DNA of 64,000 nt from Umbelopsis ramanniana AG (taxonomy: Eukaryota; Mucoromycota; Umbelopsidomycetes; Umbelopsidales; Umbelopsidaceae), in contig NW_026252117.1 of assembly GCF_025399195.1 (NCBI RefSeq), forward strand, positions 62,001 to 126,000, in the 5' to 3' direction. Positions 60,158-64,000 of the stretch are shown here, one piece after another. The first letter of the stretch is position 1. Every line of letters begins with the position of its first letter. Below the pieces are notes generated by a model, which worked only from the letters and a program-made list of their open reading frames with translations, was not told where the DNA came from and made no database searches. The position numbers were made by a program, and so were the translations under genes.

Positions 60158-63061
60158 ATGTCATCGAACGAATCCAACTCGATTAAGCCAAAGAGAAGAG
60201 CTCCTTCATTGACGCTCACCTCCAGCTCATCTGGGCTTGACCTTCATGCCTCGCCGAAATGGTCGAATGACATAAAAAGTCCTCCTATCACACAAGTCGA
60301 ACAAAGAAATGCCTTGGACACAACCATAACAGCCCGGACGGCTCCTCCACCGGGTAGCATACGGGTAAGCGAGAAAGTTCATAAAACATATATATCTTCA
60401 TGACAACCATTCACCCCCGAGCATTTTCCAGATAATCCTCATGAATGTCTTCCTCAATGTACCTATCAAAAAACCATATGTCGTGGTCACGTTTGAAGGT
60501 AAGATAAGGATCAGACAATTTTAGAGAGAAATTAATTCAATCTTCTGACTGTATGCTGTCAGACAAGGTTTACCAGACATCGACATCTGAGGTAGCTGAG
60601 GGCAAATGGAACGAGGGATTTGAATTTCAAATTACATATCATGCACAACTATTTGACACCATTCAACTCGACTTATATGACGAGTCTCACATACTCCTTC
60701 CGGACAAGCACGTTGGGCGTGCAGAAATACGACTGAAACACTTGGAAGGGATGCCTAGTGTATTTACAAATTATTACGAGATCTGGGAAAAAAAGCAAGC
60801 GTCTAGCAATGTTTCAGTAGTGAGCCAAAAGCGGAATTTGGCTAGCAATATAGGTGCCATTCAATGTCGAATCTACTATCACTACCAAGATGCCAATATC
60901 CAATCATACGATCCACATAGTCCTACTTCATCCAGTAATATGCCCACCAGTCCAAACGGCAAGCCGCGGAGAACATCGGTGAGCAGCACATCGCTTGCCG
61001 CTCAGTCCACCGCTATGTTGACAGATCAGCAAATTGGAGACGAGTTTCGGAAACAACTACAGCTTGAGCGAAAGGCCAGTGATGATAGCATGCATTTTCA
61101 AAAATATGAAGAAAGTGATGGCCAGTCAGGTCCTGCTAACGAAATGGGTGCAGATGGCATAAGTCAGGCTGCATCGGAGGATCAAAAGTCCTGGTTTTCA
61201 AATTGGTTTGGATCCATTATACCCTCGGCATCGAATTCTTCCAAAAGCTCGCTAAACGATAATACCAACGAATCAACTATGGATGAAGAATCAAACTCTT
61301 CAATGCTGGAAACCATTGGAACGTGGGCAACGTCAAAAGAGACCGGCGCTGTGCTCAAGACCATATCCAAGCTACTCTCTGCCTTTGTGAGTCACCCTCG
61401 TTTACAACCAATTCAAACTTACTTATGCTAATTTTTGACGGTATGACATTAGGGTCAAGGATTTGAACTATCTAATTACCAAATCTTAACAGGATTTGCC
61501 GTACTGGAGAAGTTTTATTCCGATCTACCAAGGTAAGCTTTCTATGGCTGACATCTTACATGACGTTCCGCGTCTACATTATTCACACATACATGCGGTT
61601 TCTTAGAGAACGAACGTGGGATGTTGTAAATAATCTGGAAGATATCGACCTTGCTTCAAGGTTCTGGTCATTTGCTATTGCTGCTTGTAAGTTTGTCAAT
61701 TCTGATATCCAATGGTCTCCCTTTCGTGCTTATAAAATATACATTGTAGATGGCTGGCGAGGAATACACTTTATGGGCAAAGGCAATGGTATATGGGCAG
61801 ACGGGCTTCGCAATCAATCCGACATGCTCAGTGTCGTGAATTTTCTCAAGATATCCAACGAAGACATGCTGGCATATGAATGGCGCAAAACTGAAGTATT
61901 CAGACCATCTTATTTCATTGTCAGGGACAGGGCTACCAACTCAATTGTACTCTCCATCAGAGGCACCATGAGCGCGTTCGATACTATGACGGATTTGGCG
62001 TGCGAATATGAACAGTGGCGAGGCGGGCTTGTCCATTCTGGTTGGAAGGCGTCTGCTCAATGGTTTTTGAGAGAGGTGGGACCCAGTCTTATCGCATATG
62101 CTAATGTCCATTCCACGTCAGCCTTGTATATTGTTGGACATAGCCTCGGATCAGGCACAGCAGCCATACTGACCATCATGTTACTTGACTATCTCGACGA
62201 ATTCCGAAAAGACAATCCTGACTTCGAGATCAAGTGCTTTGGGTATGCGCCGACCTGTGCCATGGATCTTCACTTAAGTGAAAAGTACAAGGCCCATATC
62301 CAGAGCTTTGTGTTTGCCGATGACATTGTATCCAAGCTAAGTTACGGCTCCATGCTTGATGCCAAGGCCATGTTACTTGCCAGCGCAGAAGCAGCTCAAG
62401 ATTTGGGGGTTAGCAAAATCTTCTGGACTACGACGCCTGAAGGCGAAGAATGGGAGCAAGCATTTCAAAATATTGCTGAAGTGCGCAGACGCTGTTTGGA
62501 ATCCAACGACCACCCCAGGGTAAGCATATTATTTTCCATTCACCCTGGATTTGCAAAGCCAGTTCAAGGGTATCCTAATTGAACGAAACGCCTTAGTTGT
62601 ATGTGGCCGGTCAAGTATTCCAATTTTGGATCGACCCAGCACCAGGAAAGGACCCTATCCGAATTGTTATCGAAAGGACGGATGCCAAGAGAGTGTCAGG
62701 CGAAGTCATCGTGCGACGTAGTATCCTTTTGGACCATATTCCGACCAACTTTGATGTGGCGTTTGCAAGAGCTAGAGAGGCGTTGATGCTAGATCACTCC
62801 AAACAAACAGATCAAGGCCACCTTGATCCCTCCATGGAGGAAAGAACTGGAGAGATCCATCTAGACGATCATGTTAAACAGACTAGCCGTAAACAGAAAC
62901 TGCCACCACCAAAACAGACTTCCATCATGGACGATGTTTGGAGCACCTTAGCAAGAGTAGGACTTGCAGGCACGACTCACCGTGAAGGCGGTGAAGGGCA
63001 TGCCATAGATGATACAGAGAAAGAAGAGAGCCATAAAAGTGAAACAAAGGCCATAGAATAA
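60158..63061 (+). CDS. C2-domain class 3 lipase (diacylglycerol lipase-like)
   Basis: Probably a membrane-associated sn-1-type acylglycerol lipase. Exons: 60158-60364, 60432-60498, 60563-61386, 61453-61532, 61607-61686, 61750-62519, 62597-63061; 830 residues. After a disordered Ser/Pro-rich start comes a C2 domain (IILMNVFLNVPIKKPYVVVT, KVYQTSTSEVAEGKWNEGFE, IQLDLYDESHILLPDKHVGR), then a Ser-rich disordered stretch. The lipase core has SIVLSIRGTMSAFDTMTDL, GLVHSGWKASAQW, the nucleophile elbow YIVGHSLGSGTAAI with Ser, IKCFGYAPTCAM and SFVFADDIVSKLS with the catalytic-triad Asp. The domain order differs from animal DAGLs, which begin with four membrane helices; none are seen here. A polar Lys/Glu-rich tail ends the protein. 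Substrate is inferred from lipase-core similarity only. Confidence 0.88.
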
Positions 63062-64000
63062 AAGTAGACCGGGTGTCACTTACCGTAATACATATTGCCT
63101 TCAAAAAGTATGGTAATTTTGTCACCACATGCGCATTCAAGCACATTAGAGAATCTGCATGCACATGCCTAAAATCGGTGTAAGCATGTGGCCTTACTTC
63201 GCCATAGATGCCATTGTGAACCCAAGCCAAAAGACCCACACCCACATCGTGTCATTTTCAAAGCGTACATAATACATTGTCAATTAATAAACTACATTGG
63301 CCGTAAACTACCATTTATCACCTCATTATACTGTGACGAAGCTCTCAAAAATGCAGATGATGTAAATCTTTTCGTGACGTCTTGCCTGGCTCGCGTAAAT
63401 GGAAGCCAAAAGAATAAATATCGTTGCTATTACATTTGGAAGGTAAAAGAATGATATAGTGTGGTATGGAAGCAAAGACGGTATGCAGCACCCCATGGAA
63501 AGGGAGCAAATTCAAACAGTTAAGCGCACGTACTCTGTCGCGCGGATTAGGTTTTTTTTTTGTTCGGTTTGGAAAAATATGGATTTTATTAAGTTTAATG
63601 GCTGGCTCGTCGTACTCATAGAAGTTCACGCACAACTACTCACGAGGATAAATGCCTGTGAGAGGGGGACAGGAGAGAAAAGGTCAGCAAAACAATATGT
63701 TAAATAACCAGCTGAATGCGTCCAGCGCCACTCATATCACTCGTGTGTAATCTCAAAGGATGTTATGATCAGATTTTGTGCTAGAATAATCCACAGCTTG
63801 TATTTAGGAGTAGCGATTCATAATAGATCATCATATACTACACATCCTTTGGGGGCCACAAGTTTATATGTGTATAAGAGAAATAAAGTTGCCTTACCAA
63901 TTTTTGCCAGTAGTGAGAATGAGAGAAAGGAATAAAAAAAAGTAAACATGAAAAATACTTTTTAGAGAGGAGAGCCGCTGCGGCTGAAATGGAAAATACC
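63062..64000. other. Right-edge region without supported gene
   Basis: About 940 AT-rich bases following the lipase gene. Open frames such as 63459-63707 (plus) lack protein features. The last 100 bases contain purine runs but no recognisable coding sequence. It may hold the terminator or promoter of a gene beyond the window. Confidence 0.5.

Overview
This is nuclear DNA from a filamentous, probably early-diverging fungus. Almost every gene is split by short introns (about 50-110 bases, GT...AG), both strands are densely used, base composition is moderately AT-rich, and there are no operons or ribosome binding sites. Mucoromycota is my best guess, from the fungal families present (FLC/TRP-like membrane protein, ILV6, CBM1 cellulases, OPT transporter) together with proteins better known from animals (GPI-phospholipase D, EF-hand glycerol-3-phosphate dehydrogenase, GLTSCR1 domain). 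That placement is inference. I rebuilt exon-intron models by hand by joining reading frames at GT/AG sites. All listed joins keep frame, but none is backed by transcripts.

Layout. 1-2235: 5' part of a GPI-specific phospholipase D gene (minus strand, runs off the left edge). 2983-4402: inorganic pyrophosphatase. 4664-7456: mitochondrial FAD glycerol-3-phosphate dehydrogenase with an EF-hand. 7864-9165: unknown acidic, low-complexity protein. 10117-12895: ribonucleotide reductase large subunit with an inverted ACGCG element just upstream. 13114-15931: COG4 (minus). 16415-20673: SH3-RasGEF (CDC25-like). 20992-22365: HAL2/MET22-type bisphosphate nucleotidase (minus). 23502-24972: a frame-broken membrane-protein gene, probably a pseudogene. 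25923-27202: MICOS MIC26/27-like protein. 27443-28673: acetolactate synthase regulatory subunit ILV6 (minus). 29243-31423: cytosolic phenylalanyl-tRNA synthetase alpha. 31623-34162: oligopeptide transporter (minus). 34163-36176: gene-poor. 36177-36572: mitoribosomal MRPS33 (minus). 36916-38609: glutamine synthetase-like enzyme (minus). 38922-46352: autophagy lipid-transfer protein ATG2 (minus). 46837-48340: proteasome lid RPN9. 48803-50552: GLTSCR1-domain protein. 50691-54112: secreted GH3 beta-glucosidase with a CBM1 module (minus). 55715-57654: secreted GH6 cellulase with CBM1. 57884-59764: FLC/TRP-like membrane protein (minus). 60158-63061: C2 + class 3 lipase (diacylglycerol-lipase-like). 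63062-64000: nothing recognised.

Most genes are unrelated housekeeping genes. The one clear functional grouping is the divergent beta-glucosidase/GH6 cellulase pair at 50.7-57.7 kb. GH6 enzymes release cellobiose and GH3 beta-glucosidases cleave it to glucose. The shared 1.6-kb promoter has a central palindrome resembling two opposed carbon-catabolite-repressor sites. I found no tRNA, rRNA, CRISPR array or intact transposon.
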